Assembly: GCF_022012435.1 (NCBI RefSeq)
Contig: NZ_JAKLUA010000003.1
Location: 1 to 64,000 of the forward strand
Origin: Bradyrhizobium zhengyangense
Lineage (GTDB): Bacteria; Pseudomonadota; Alphaproteobacteria; Rhizobiales; Xanthobacteraceae
Length of the DNA: 64,000 bases
Direction of reading: 5' to 3'
Shown here one piece after another: positions 36,463-46,700 of this stretch. The translations under genes and the position numbers were made by a program. The number at the start of each line of letters is the position of its first letter. The first letter of the stretch is position 1. The notes beneath the pieces are model-generated. The model was given only the letters and a program-made list of their open reading frames with translations. It was not told the DNA's origin and made no database searches.

Positions 36463-37329
36463 TCACCCACACGCCCAGTCGAACTTCATATCCCTGAAAT
36501 CGAGCTGCGCATTGCCGCCACCAAAATTGTAGCCGCCGAAATATTCCTCGAACTCGATGTAGAACGGGCTCATCTCGGGCACGGCCTGGCAGGGCCGCAT
36601 GGTGCCGCCGAGATGGTTCGGCGCGTGATCCTTGCCCCAATCGTGCAGGCGGAAATTGTCGCGGCTCGCGACGCCGTCGACATAGTAATAATAGGGCTGA
36701 TATCCGGTCGGCGGCCCTCGCTTCACATGCGTATCCTGCGGGCCCTTGCCGGCGTTGGGATCCTCAGCGCGGGCCGTCAGCGCGATGGCGCGGTTCTCGG
36801 CGAGATCGGCGCGCGGCGTCGTCGGCAGCAGCTTCTTCGCGTAAGGGGCTGCGGATTCGTGGAAGGCGCAGGCAGCGCCGACATCGAGCCAGCGCGGCCG
36901 CTCCGCGGTCGCAAGTGCGAGCGGCGCCGGCGGGGTTGCGAATGCGCCGTCATATTCGGCTTTGGTCAGAAGGATCGCGGCATATTCGTAATCGAGAATG
37001 TCGGTCATGCGCGACAGGCGCGGATGTGAGGCGCGTGCCGCCACCGCCTCGCGGATTTCAGGATCGTCAGGCGCGCCGCCGTCATTGTGGTCGGGCGCTG
37101 TCGCGAAGAACGACACCGCGACGATGTCCTCGCCATGCACGCGATAATCGTCCGGCAGCAGAAGCGTAAAGCCGTGCATCAGCGGATAGCCGGTGACGGG
37201 ATCGAGTGGCCATTGCTCGCTCTCAATGCCCGGCGGCAGGCCGAAGACCCAGCCATGGTCGCGTGCGCGATCGGCGGAACGGTCCTGCATCTGCAGATCA
37301 TAGGCGCGCGAAGGCAAGGCAAACACCAC
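36463..37329 (-). CDS. Hypothetical protein, possibly YwqG/DUF1963-like
   Basis: The 289-residue product has no signal peptide. The C-terminal part contains NHLGGTMRPCQAVPE followed by FYIEFEEYFGGYNFGGGNAQ and LDFRDMKFDW. This resembles the HxLGG...Q...GD-rich pattern of YwqG/DUF1963 proteins, a fold of unknown function. The N-terminal part includes GWVFGLPPGIESEQWPLDP. I place the start at GTG 37329 because GGGAG lies seven bases before it; ATG 37290 is the alternative. The family call is an inference. Confidence 0.6.
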   Translation of the reverse strand: MVFALPSRAYDLQMQDRSADRARDHGWVFGLPPGIESEQWPLDPVTGYPLMHGFTLLLPDDYRVHGEDIVAVSFFATAPDHNDGGAPDDPEIREAVAARASHPRLSRMTDILDYEYAAILLTKAEYDGAFATPPAPLALATAERPRWLDVGAACAFHESAAPYAKKLLPTTPRADLAENRAIALTARAEDPNAGKGPQDTHVKRGPPTGYQPYYYYVDGVASRDNFRLHDWGKDHAPNHLGGTMRPCQAVPEMSPFYIEFEEYFGGYNFGGGNAQLDFRDMKFDWACG

Positions 37330-37633
37330 AAGCCGTCTCCCATCCGAACTCCGCCTCGTCGTTGAAGCCTGGGTTAGTCGCGGTGAGCCGCGATGTGGTT
37401 CGTGAGAGAGGCAGATCGCAACAGCATGGTCATCGCGGGATCGGTTGACCCGACGGACACACATCAGCGCGTGGGGAGATCAGGCGCAAACGCCCGATGA
37501 TGCCATTATGCCAGTGTTTTGCCCGACGCGTCAAAGGGAAATTCGCGAAATCCGTAGTCGCATCGAAAATTCGCTGTATCGCCCGAGCCCTACCTACTGT
37601 GCATGGGGTTGTTTTCGACTTCCGTGGCGATGA
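37330..37633. repeat. Intergenic region containing a dispersed-repeat-like segment
   Basis: Between two minus-strand genes lie 304 bases without a supported gene. From about 37499 to 37625 the sequence has GCCAGTGTTTTGCCCGACG and later CTACTGTGCATGGGGTTGTT, strings I associate with a common Bradyrhizobium intergenic repeat. That link is from memory and needs a search. I saw no promoter with confidence. Confidence 0.4.
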
Positions 37634-40081
37634 TTACCCTCGCCGACGTGCCGCTGTCGCGTCGACGACGTTGTCGACCTCATCACGCCACGACAAGATC
37701 TCCATCGCCAGCACGGGATGATTGAACCCCTTGAGCTGGAGATCGTCGAGGGCGCGCGCCTCGACCCATTGCTCGACCATGCCGTAGACGCGGCGGCTGA
37801 CCACGATCTGGTTGGGTTTGGCTTCGGCGCAGAGGCGGGAGGCGAGGTTGGTGACGCTGCCGATCGCGGCATATTCCAGCCGCTGCTCGAAGCCGACCTG
37901 GCCGAGCGTGGCATAGCCGAGCGCGATGCCGATGCCGAAGCCGAGGCTGTGCCCGCGGTTGCGCCAGCGCTCGGTCAAGGGACCGATGGTGTCGCGCATC
38001 TCCACCGCCATCTTCACGGCGCGCGCGGTGTGGTCCTCGAACTGGATCGGCGCGTTGAACAGGATCATCACGCCGTCGCCGGCATATTTGTCCAGCGTGC
38101 CTTCGTACTTGAAGATCAGCTTGCCGAGCGCGGCGTGATATTCGCGCAGCACGTTCATCGCCTCTTCCGGCTCGGTCGCTTCCGTGAAGGCGGTGAAGCC
38201 GCGCAAATCGCAGAACACCACCGTGACTTCGCGGCGCTGACTGGTGAGCAATCCCTCCGGGCTGTCGGAGGACGCGATCAGCTGCGCCACCTGCGGCGCC
38301 AGGAAGCGCTCGAGCTTGCGGATGCGCTCGATCTCGCCGAGCTGGGTCGCGACACGTTCTTCGAGCGACTTGTTCCAGTTCTTCAGCTGCTCGGTCTGCT
38401 CGCGCAGCTGGTCGGCCTGGGCGCGCACGGTCTCGTTTGCCGTCTCCAGCGCGTGGCTCTTGTGGTCGACCTCGGTGAACAGGCGCGCATTGCGCATCGC
38501 CAGCACGGCCTGGTTGGCGAAGGTGCGCATCAGGCCGATGAGGCTGCCTTCGAATTCGCCGCTTGAGCGGCGCAGCACCACCAGCGCGCCGAGCGTGCCC
38601 TGCTGATCGACCAGCGGCACCACCAGCACCGAATGGAAGCCGGCGGCGACCGCGACGTCGCGCAGCGGCTGCTCGGCGGCATCGTCGAGATCGGCGATCG
38701 CGATCGGCTCACCGCTTTTGGCGGCATCGCTCAAATTGTTCGCGCCTTCGTCGATGCTGACATGGTCGCCCCCGGCCGATTTGTCGATGCCGTCAGCCTC
38801 GACCAGGTTGAAGCGGCGCAGCTCGGCCTCATAGCCGTAGATCAGCACCGCATCGGCATGGCTGATCTCCAGCGCCCGGGCGGCGATCGTCGGCAGCACG
38901 GCGTTGAGGTCGAGCGAGGACGAGACCGCGCGGCCGACCTCTTCCAGCACCTTCAGCTCGTTGATCGACTGCGCGAGGTCGCGGGTGCGCGCCTCGACCT
39001 TGGTCTCGAGATCCGTATAGGTCTCCTGGAGCTGGCCGGCCATGCGGTTGAACTGGCCGGCGAGATCTTCCAGCTCGTCCGACGTATGCACGTCGATGCG
39101 GTGGCTGAAGTCGCCCTCGCCGAGCTTGTGCGCGCCGTCGCGCAGCGCGGTGATCGGGATGATCATGCGACGCGCCAGCAGCGTGCCGGCGAGGATCGCG
39201 ACCAGCAGCCCCATGCCGATCAAAAGCGCGATGCGCACGAGCTGGTCGCGGATCGGCATCAAGGCCTGCGTGGTCGGTTGCTCGAACAAAACCGTCCAGC
39301 CGAGCTTGGGCACCGTGCTCGCGGCTGTCAGCACAGAATGGCCGTTGAAGTCGGTGCCCGACGTGTCGGGCTCGCGGCCGGGCGCGATGGCTGCTGCGAC
39401 CTGCGGCAGCTTCGACACGTCCGTGCCGACATCGGGCCCCTTCGACGATGTCGCCAGCACGCGGCCGTGCGGATCGACAACATAGGCGAAGGCGGCCTTG
39501 CCGACCTGGTTGTCCGACAGGTAGTCGGAGAGGAAGCTGAGATCGACCTCGGCCACGGTGACACCGGCATTGAAGCCGGAATGGGCCACCGAGATCGACA
39601 TCACCGGCCTCTCATCGACGAAACTAGCCGGCGAGTAGCTCACCCCGCGCGCCACCGTGTCGGTGAAACGCATGTCGCGGGAGAGGTCGGCATTGCCGCC
39701 GGTCGTGGTCGACTGCCGCGAGACGCGCAGCACCTCGCGGCCCTCGCCGTTGAGCTGGTAGAGCTGGGTGACGACCGCGACCTGATGCAGCAGCTGGGCA
39801 TAGCCTGTGCGGCGCTTTTCGAGCGTGTCCTGGCTGGCCGCCGTGACCCAGCTGATCTGGCGCTCGAGCTCGGAGATCGACTGCTCCATGCGCCGGGCGG
39901 TGGCCTGCGCCTTGTCTTCGAGCCCGTCTGTCAGCTGTGTCCTGGTGGCGCGATAGGAGATCCAGGTCTCCATCGCGCCGTTGACCGCGAGCACGAACAC
40001 GACGAGGCCGACGAGGGAGACGACATATTTGGCGAACAGGCCCTCGCGCAGAACCCAGGTCTTGTCTTTCGCTCCCGCCAT
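37634..40081 (-). CDS. Membrane class III (IIIb-like) adenylate cyclase with HAMP and GAF
   Basis: The 815-residue protein has a membrane helix (about 18-36), a Cache-like extracytoplasmic sensor, a second helix (about 290-312), HAMP, a GAF domain (about 395-540), a coiled coil and a C-terminal cyclase domain. The metal aspartates are in VVFCDLRGFTAFTE and DKYAGDGVMILF; the substrate-specifying Lys is in LDKYAGD. The position usually Asp is Ser (AAIGSVTNLASRL), which is the Lys/Ser-Thr signature of class IIIb cyclases, and N and R of NLASR are kept. It should make cAMP. A Crp-type regulator gene lies 2.6 kb away. The start ATG 40081 follows AGAGGA. Confidence 0.93.
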   Translation of the reverse strand: MAGAKDKTWVLREGLFAKYVVSLVGLVVFVLAVNGAMETWISYRATRTQLTDGLEDKAQATARRMEQSISELERQISWVTAASQDTLEKRRTGYAQLLHQVAVVTQLYQLNGEGREVLRVSRQSTTTGGNADLSRDMRFTDTVARGVSYSPASFVDERPVMSISVAHSGFNAGVTVAEVDLSFLSDYLSDNQVGKAAFAYVVDPHGRVLATSSKGPDVGTDVSKLPQVAAAIAPGREPDTSGTDFNGHSVLTAASTVPKLGWTVLFEQPTTQALMPIRDQLVRIALLIGMGLLVAILAGTLLARRMIIPITALRDGAHKLGEGDFSHRIDVHTSDELEDLAGQFNRMAGQLQETYTDLETKVEARTRDLAQSINELKVLEEVGRAVSSSLDLNAVLPTIAARALEISHADAVLIYGYEAELRRFNLVEADGIDKSAGGDHVSIDEGANNLSDAAKSGEPIAIADLDDAAEQPLRDVAVAAGFHSVLVVPLVDQQGTLGALVVLRRSSGEFEGSLIGLMRTFANQAVLAMRNARLFTEVDHKSHALETANETVRAQADQLREQTEQLKNWNKSLEERVATQLGEIERIRKLERFLAPQVAQLIASSDSPEGLLTSQRREVTVVFCDLRGFTAFTEATEPEEAMNVLREYHAALGKLIFKYEGTLDKYAGDGVMILFNAPIQFEDHTARAVKMAVEMRDTIGPLTERWRNRGHSLGFGIGIALGYATLGQVGFEQRLEYAAIGSVTNLASRLCAEAKPNQIVVSRRVYGMVEQWVEARALDDLQLKGFNHPVLAMEILSWRDEVDNVVDATAARRRG

Positions 40082-40338
40082 CCCGATCCTCTCGCGCCGC
40101 GACCGACGCCGGCGCTAAGGGCCCTACGGCCCCCATGGCCCTTCTACCACAATTTGGGTGTTTGGACGGGTAGGGGGCGAGGAACGGGCTGGTGTGGTTA
40201 CTCGTCGGGGAATGCCTGGAACGGCCGGCCGGGCGGTGAATTGTCGCAGCCGGCAGGCTCCCTCCTCCGTTCGGATGAAGAAGCGGACGGGGCGGCGGTG
40301 TATGGCTGCGCGCGGAGTTCGACGCCTTGGTCCGCCAA

Positions 40339-42396
40339 TCACCGATTGAACAGCTGCCGCATCACGTCGTTCATCGGCTGGCTGTCCTGCTGCGCCGGAG
40401 GCGGATCCTGGGTCGGAGGGGCGGGCGAAGCCTGCGGCGCCGGTGTGGTCGGGCTGCCCGGCAGGCTGCGGCTTCGGCCGGTGCCGCTTCCGGCGCCACT
40501 CGAGAGTCCCTGCTGGATCAGATTGCCGATCGCCTCGCCCAGCTGGCCGCCGAGCAGATTGTTCTGACCCTGCCCTTGCCCCGGCTGCTGGACTTGCGGA
40601 TTGGCATTGCTGGCCGCGCTGCCGCCGGCGCCCGGCACGGCGCCGCCGAGACCAAAGCTGTTCAGGATGTTGCCGAGCCCGGCGCCGTCGGGGCCGAACA
40701 GGCCCTTGCCCATCTCACGCAGCTTGGCATAGGCGGCTTCAGGATTGTCGAGCACGCCGGCCATGTCAGGATAGATCTTCGGCTGCGACCAGGCGCCCGT
40801 GATCATCACGGGAATGCCGAAGCCGACAGGTTCGGAGGTGCGGCCCTGGCCTTCCGTCGTCATCACCAGCTTCGGCTCGACGCGAAAGCCCATCATCTTG
40901 GTGTCGAGCGCGATGGTGCCGGCGCCGGTGACGCGCACCAGCGGGCCGATCAGGTTGAGATCGGTCGTCACCGCCTGGCCCTTGTCGATGCGGAAGGAGG
41001 CGGAGAGCTGCGACAGATCCGTGCTCTGCTCCTGGCCGGAGCTCTGGTTGTCCTGCCAGCCCGTCAGCGTGCCCGAGGTCAGAGAGCGGATCATCTGCGC
41101 GACATTGATGCCGCGGATGGCGCCGTCCTGGAAATTGACGAAGGCGGTGCCTTGCATGTTCGCCATCAGCGCGCGCTGGCTGGTGCCTGCGCTGCGCAGC
41201 GCGAGCTTGGCCTGCAGCTTGCCGTCGATCCGGTCGAATTCGGCGAGGCCCTGGAGCAGCGGCAGCGCGCGCACGCCGACCAAGTCGGAATGCATGGCAA
41301 AGCTCGGCGCGCCGCTAGTGGCATCGAGGATCACCTCGCCCGACACCTGGCCACCATAGGCGCCGAGATTGGCGGTGCCAGCCTTCAGGATGCCGCCAGC
41401 GAGCTTTGCATCGAGCGCCAGCGGCGCAAGACGGGCATCACCGATGACGGCTTCGTTGGCCGAGATCCTGACCTGCGCGTCGACATAGTTGAGCCCGGAT
41501 ACGTCGATCGGCGCATCGCTCCAGGGCTGCCCGGCCGCGCCATCAGGCGATTTCGCCAGCGGGATTGCGAGGCGCTGGAAATCGAGATCGAGCTTCACCA
41601 GCGGTTTGCTCGCGGTGTCGACCGAAGCCCAACCGTTGAAGGCGCCATCGCCGAGCGTGCCGTTGACGCTGTTGATCATCACGACTGCGCCGCTCAGCCG
41701 CAGCTCGGCGTGACCGGCCAGCTGCGACTTCAGCACATCGGGCATGTCGACGGCGAAATCCACCGGGACGGTCTGCCGCTCGATCGGGGGCGCCGGGGTG
41801 GTCGCCTTGATGTCGAACTTGGTCGGGTGTTCGCCAACGCGCGCGGTACCTGCGATATTGACCTTGCGGTCCTGACCGGCGACGATGTCCGCGTTGATCG
41901 CGCTGATGCGGCCTTCGACGCGATCGCGTGCGCGCGAGAATGCGACTTCGCCATTGACGATCTTTACGCGGTTGATGGTTGCGCCGTCCGTGTCGAGCGC
42001 GAGCGGCTTTGGCGATGCATCCGTATTGGGCAGGCGCTCACGCAGCAGCGGCTGGTACAGCACAGGATGGCTGACGATGATCTCGCTGATCTCGGGATGA
42101 CCCGACCACACGCTTGCGAGCGACATGTCGGCCTGCACGGTGTCGATCGTCACGCGTGCAATGCCGCTGCGGTCTTTGGGATCGGCAAGCGTGAGGTCGT
42201 TCAGCGTGACGTTCAGCGTCGGCCACAGGCTGATCTTCGTGGTTCCGTCGATCGACAGCCGATATCCGGTCGCCTGCTCGACCCGCGAGGCGATCGTCGC
42301 AGTCAAAAAGCCCGAGGGAACCCCGATCACCAGCAGGAGGACGATCACGATGATGATCGCGGCCACCGCCGCGCCGGCGAATTTCACTGCTCTCAT
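40339..42396 (-). CDS. AsmA-family membrane-anchored protein
   Basis: The 685-residue protein has one N-terminal membrane helix (about 4-30) and then the AsmA N-terminal domain (LSIDGTTKISLWPTLNVTLN) and long repeating beta-strands. The C-terminal AsmA_2-like region includes NMQGTAFVNFQDGAIRGIN and TDLNLIGPLVRVTGAGTI. The last 110 residues are Gly, Asn, Gln and Pro-rich and look disordered. AsmA-like proteins are thought to bridge inner and outer membranes and help move phospholipids. The start is ATG 42396 and the gene is divergent from crp. Confidence 0.9.
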   Translation of the reverse strand: MRAVKFAGAAVAAIIIVIVLLLVIGVPSGFLTATIASRVEQATGYRLSIDGTTKISLWPTLNVTLNDLTLADPKDRSGIARVTIDTVQADMSLASVWSGHPEISEIIVSHPVLYQPLLRERLPNTDASPKPLALDTDGATINRVKIVNGEVAFSRARDRVEGRISAINADIVAGQDRKVNIAGTARVGEHPTKFDIKATTPAPPIERQTVPVDFAVDMPDVLKSQLAGHAELRLSGAVVMINSVNGTLGDGAFNGWASVDTASKPLVKLDLDFQRLAIPLAKSPDGAAGQPWSDAPIDVSGLNYVDAQVRISANEAVIGDARLAPLALDAKLAGGILKAGTANLGAYGGQVSGEVILDATSGAPSFAMHSDLVGVRALPLLQGLAEFDRIDGKLQAKLALRSAGTSQRALMANMQGTAFVNFQDGAIRGINVAQMIRSLTSGTLTGWQDNQSSGQEQSTDLSQLSASFRIDKGQAVTTDLNLIGPLVRVTGAGTIALDTKMMGFRVEPKLVMTTEGQGRTSEPVGFGIPVMITGAWSQPKIYPDMAGVLDNPEAAYAKLREMGKGLFGPDGAGLGNILNSFGLGGAVPGAGGSAASNANPQVQQPGQGQGQNNLLGGQLGEAIGNLIQQGLSSGAGSGTGRSRSLPGSPTTPAPQASPAPPTQDPPPAQQDSQPMNDVMRQLFNR

Positions 42397-42524
42397 GTCG
42401 ACTTTCCAACCACGGACGGGCGGCGTCGCAACCGGCGGATGACCCGTCCTTTGCGCCTGAGTTTATCCCGGGACGGGAAGCCGCTCCAAGCGACTAAAAA
42501 TAATCGGGAGGTGCTGCAAAGTTA

Positions 42525-42540
42525 TGTGACTTATGACACA
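42525..42540. promoter_or_regulatory. CRP-like site upstream of the crp gene (one mismatch)
   Basis: TGTGA (42525-42529), six bases, then ACACA (42536-42540). Nine of ten core positions match the CRP palindrome. The centre is 100 bp upstream of the Crp start codon and 136 bp upstream of the divergent AsmA start. It may mediate autoregulation. Confidence 0.45.
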
Positions 42541-42631
42541 CTTCTCCGGCGCGGTTTTACGCGATTCTGACGTTCATGCTTCCAAGCGATTTGCCCTGGC
42601 AATTGACGAGTAAATTCACAAGGACGTTGAA

Positions 42632-43306
42632 ATGAGCAAGCAGGCCGAATTTGCGGTCATTCTGAAAATGAATGCCATGTTCGCCGATCTCGGCGTGGAC
42701 GAACTCCAGCGTTTGTCCAACCTCTGCCACACCCAGCATCTGGCGAATGGTGAGGTGCTGTTCCAGAAGGGTGACCCGGGCGACGCCCTGTTCGGGGTGC
42801 GCCGCGGCCAGGTCCGCATCGAGACAGGCGCCTCCGACGGCAGTCGGCTGACGCTGAATTTCATGGGTCCGGGCGATTTGTTCGGCGAAGTCGCGGTGCT
42901 CGACGGCCAGAGCCGCACAGCGGATGCGACCGCGGGCGAGGTGAGCGAATTGTTCGTGCTGCGGCGCGAAGACTTCCTCGCCTTCCTCGAGCGCGAGCCG
43001 AAGGTCGCGATCAAGATCATCGCGCTATTGTGCCAGCGCATCCGCTGGCAGAGCGAGCGCATGGAAGAGTCGATGCTGCAGCCGTTGCCGGTGCGGCTGG
43101 CGCGGCGGCTCTGCGCGCTTGCCGCCGATTTCGGCTCCGAGGTGCACATCTCGCAGGAGCAACTCGGCGTCTTCGTCGGCGCCGCCCGCGAGAGCGTCAA
43201 CCGCCAGCTTCAGGCCTGGCGCAAGGAAGCGATCCTGGATCTCCAGCGCGGGCGGATCCTGCTCAGGAACATGACCAAGCTGACGGCGATCGCGCGGAAC
43301 GAGTAG
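42632..43306 (+). CDS. Crp/Fnr-family transcription regulator, CRP-like
   Basis: The 224-residue protein has a cyclic-nucleotide-binding barrel with FGEVAVLDGQSRTADATA at about 84-101; G85/E86 and R95/T96 match the residues CRP uses to hold cAMP. A helix-turn-helix follows (SQEQLGVFVGAARESVNRQL), in which R186, E187 and R191 align with the three CRP residues that read TGTGA half-sites. No N-terminal Fe-S cysteine cluster is present, so it is not FNR. AAGGAC precedes ATG 42632. Four CRP-like palindromes in the window, including one before this gene, are candidate targets, and a class III adenylate cyclase lies 2.6 kb away. Confidence 0.92.
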   Translation: MSKQAEFAVILKMNAMFADLGVDELQRLSNLCHTQHLANGEVLFQKGDPGDALFGVRRGQVRIETGASDGSRLTLNFMGPGDLFGEVAVLDGQSRTADATAGEVSELFVLRREDFLAFLEREPKVAIKIIALLCQRIRWQSERMEESMLQPLPVRLARRLCALAADFGSEVHISQEQLGVFVGAARESVNRQLQAWRKEAILDLQRGRILLRNMTKLTAIARNE

Positions 43307-43342
43307 GGGCAGCTAGGCTACTTCCGCCGCTTGTCGCGCTCA

Positions 43343-43681
43343 TCATAGTACCCAACAGGTGACGAATGTCGGTCGGTCGTCGTCGGCCCTTATGATCCAG
43401 GCAGATCTTACCGGCGCCTGCTTCCGATGTCGGCTGAGCAAGACGTCCATTCGCCAGCGGCTGCCCCAGCGATCTGCCGTAGTCTCGGACGCATCGCCAG
43501 AAGCTGCAGCGTCAAGCAGCGCATCGCGAAGCCATTGTGCGTCGCCCCGTTGGAGATCGAGTGCGTGCCGGAAAACTCTTGCCTTGTGTCGGCCATGCGG
43601 ATGCAAGGGATTTAGGCAGTAATCCTCGATCTTCCGAATGTCGACTGTAGCTCTTTCGCCATTCGGGATACGGATCACCAC
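43343..43681 (-). CDS. DUF6883-domain protein
   Basis: The product of about 112 residues has the DUF6883 pattern: an initial IRIPNGERATVDIRKIEDYC, then LNPLHPHGRHKARVFRHAL, QWLRDALLDAAASG and an ending WIIRADDDRPTFVTCWVL. The LNPxHPxGxxKAxxF motif is characteristic. The domain is seen alone and beside DUF4926 genes or on toxin-like proteins, so a toxin or immunity role is possible but not shown. No DUF4926 gene is next to it. It starts about 28 bp after the RND pump stop, with GTG 43681 or 43678 as likely starts, so it may be the last gene of that operon. Confidence 0.7.
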   Translation of the reverse strand: MVIRIPNGERATVDIRKIEDYCLNPLHPHGRHKARVFRHALDLQRGDAQWLRDALLDAAASGDASETTADRWGSRWRMDVLLSRHRKQAPVRSAWIIRADDDRPTFVTCWVL

Positions 43682-43709
43682 GGCAACCGTGTTCCGCTCT
43701 CGCTGAGTT

Positions 43710-46700
43710 CTACTCCGCCGCCGGATGGACCATGCTCTTCGGCATCGGCGGCGCTTCCGCCGGCGCGGCGCCGTGATGGTCGTCCGTCTCTGCATCCGCA
43801 CTGTGCACGATCAGCCGCTTGCCGAAGCGCCAGATCAGCGCGCCGACATCGTCCATCACCATGAACATCGCGGGCACGAACACCAGCGACAGGATGGTCG
43901 AGAAGATCAGACCGCCGATCACCGCGAGCGCCATCGGCGAACGGAACTCGCCGCCGGCGCCGACCGCGAGCGCGCTCGGCATCATGCCGGCGGCCATCGC
44001 GATCGTGGTCATTACGATCGGGCGGGCGCGTTTCATGCCGGCGTCGATCATCGCCTCGTCGCGTGGCTTGCCGTCGCGGATCGCCTCGATCGCGAACTCC
44101 ACCAGCATGATCGCGTTCTTGGTGACGATGCCCATCAGCATCAGGATGCCGATCCACACCGGCGTCGTGAGCTGCTTGCCGGTGACGAGCAGCGCTGCAA
44201 TCGCGCCGCCGATCGAGAGCGGCAACGAGAACAGGATGGTGATCGGCTGCAGGAAGGTGCCGAACAGCAGCACCAGCACCGCATAGACCATCATCAGGCC
44301 GGCCGTGATCGCCGTGGCGAAGCCGTCGGAGAGCTCGTTGAGGCTTTCGGCGTCGCCCGAGGGGGAGACCTTAACGCCCTTCGGCAGGCTCTTCATGACG
44401 GGCAGTTCGTAGATCTTCTTGGTGGCATCGCCGAGCGCCGCGGAGCCGACGAGGTCGGCGGCGACGGTGGCCTGCCGCTCGCGATCGTAACGGTTGATGC
44501 TGGTCGGGCCCTGATCGAGCTTGACATCGGCGATGACGGCGAGCGGCACGCCGCCCTTCTCGCCGTGCTCCCCGAGCGGCACGCGTAGCTGCTCGAGCGT
44601 CTTGAGATTGCCGCGGGCGGCATCCTCGAGCTGCACGCGGATCGGCACCAGGCGGTCGCCGACGTCGAACTTGGCGAGCGCCGGCCCGACGTCGCCGATG
44701 GTCGCGACACGGATGGTCTGCGACAGGCTTTCGGTCGAGACGCCGAGCCGCGCGGCGAGATCGGCGCGCGGCTCGATGCGCAGCTCGGGACGTTCCAGCG
44801 AGGTTTCCGAGATGACGTCGGAGATGGTCGGAATCCGCTTCATCTGCGTCGCGAGCTCGCTGGCGACGTTGTTGACGATGTTGGGGTCGACACCGGTCAC
44901 GACCAGCGAGATCGCGCGCAGGCCGTTCTCGTCCAGGAACCAGAAACGGATATCGGGAACGTTCTCCAGCTCCTGGCTGATCGAAAATTCGAGCTCGCGC
45001 TGGGTGATCTTGCGGTCGTTCTTGGGTGTGTAATTGATGATCAGGGAGGCGCGCCGGACCTCCTGCGTGCCCGGTGGAACGCGGCCGCCGTCGACGAAGA
45101 TGCTCTTCACTTCGGGCCGCTGGCGCAGGCGCGCGACGATGTCCTCGGTGACTTTCTCGGTATAGGCGAGTTGCGTGCCCGGAGGCAGTTCGAGGGCGAG
45201 CAGGGAACGGGCGCTGTCCTGCGCCGGCAGGAAGCCCTGCGGCAGCAGCGTGATACTCCAGATCGAGGCCGCGAAGATGCCGAAGCCGATCAGCACGGTG
45301 ATGAAATAGTGCTTCACCGACCACGAGACGAGGCTGTGATAGGTCCGCAGGATGCGGCCGGGCGGCGGCTCTTCGTGATGGCCGTGCTTGAGGAAATAGG
45401 CCGCCAGCATCGGCGTGACGAAGCGTGCGGCGAGCAGCGAGAAGAACACCTGCACCGAGACGGTGATGCCGAACTGTTTGAAGAACTGTCCGGCGATACC
45501 AGACATGAAGCTTGCGGGCGCGAAGATCGCGATGATGGTCAGCGAGATCGCGATCACGGCGAGGCCGATCTCGTCGGCGGCTTCCAGTGCGGCACGGTAG
45601 GGCGATTTGCCCATGTTCATGTGCCGCACGATGTTCTCGATCTCGACGATGGCGTCGTCGACCAGGATACCCGTCGACAGCGTGATGGCGAGGAAGCTGA
45701 CGAGGTTGAGCGAGAAGCCGAGGATGTCCATCGCCCAGAAGGCCGGGAAAATCGACAGCGGCAGCGAGACCGCGGCAATGATGGTGGCGCGCAGGTCGCG
45801 CAGGAACAGCAGCACGATGACGACGGCGAGGATAGCGCCCTCGAACAAGGTCGAGATCGCCGCTTCGTAATTGCCGTTGGTGTATTCGACCGAGGTGTCG
45901 ATCAGCTTGAGGTCGACATCGGGATAGGCGGCCTTGAGCGCGTCGATGCGCTTCTGCACGGCCTCGGCGACCTTTACGTCGCTGGCGCCCTTGGAGCGCT
46001 TGATGCCGAGCGCAACGACCGGCTCGCCGTTGAAGCGGGCGAAGGTGCGGCGATCGGCGATCGTGTCGGTCACAGTGCCGAGATCGTCGAGCCGGACCTC
46101 GCCGCCGCCGAACAGCGGAACCATGGTTCCGGCGAGGTCGCTGAGCGTCTTGGCGCCGGCCAGCGTCCGGATCGCCTGGTCGTTCTTGCCGATCTCGGCG
46201 CGGCCGCCGGCAACGTCGACATTGGTGCCGCGCAGGCTCTGGCTGACGTTGACGGCCGTCAGCCCCATCGCCTGCAGGCGATCGGGATCGAGCGAGACCA
46301 GGATCTCGCGCTCGACACCGCCGATGCGCTCGACTTGGGCGACGCCGCGCACACCTTGCAGCGCGCGCTTGACCACGTCGTCGACGAAGTAAGAGAGCTG
46401 CTCCGGCGTCTTGCCGGGCGAGATCGCCGCATAGGTCACGATCGGCAAGCCGATCACGTCGACGCGCTGGATCAGCGGCTCGGTGACGTTCTGCGGCAGG
46501 TTCGAGCGCACCCGCGTCACCGCATCCTTGACGTCGTTGAGCGCGCGATCGGTGTTGGTCTCCAGCGCGAACTGGATGGTGGTGATCGACACGCCGTCGG
46601 TGATCGAGGAAGTGATGTGCCTGACGCCCTCGACGCCGGAGACGGCGTCTTCAACCGTCTTGGTCACCTGCGATTCGAGCTCCGCCGGCGCGGCGCCGAA

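Noticed and set aside
38633..42570. Long plus-strand open frames over the adenylate cyclase and AsmA genes
   Set aside because: His/Asp/Arg-rich composition without motifs, and antisense to well-supported genes.
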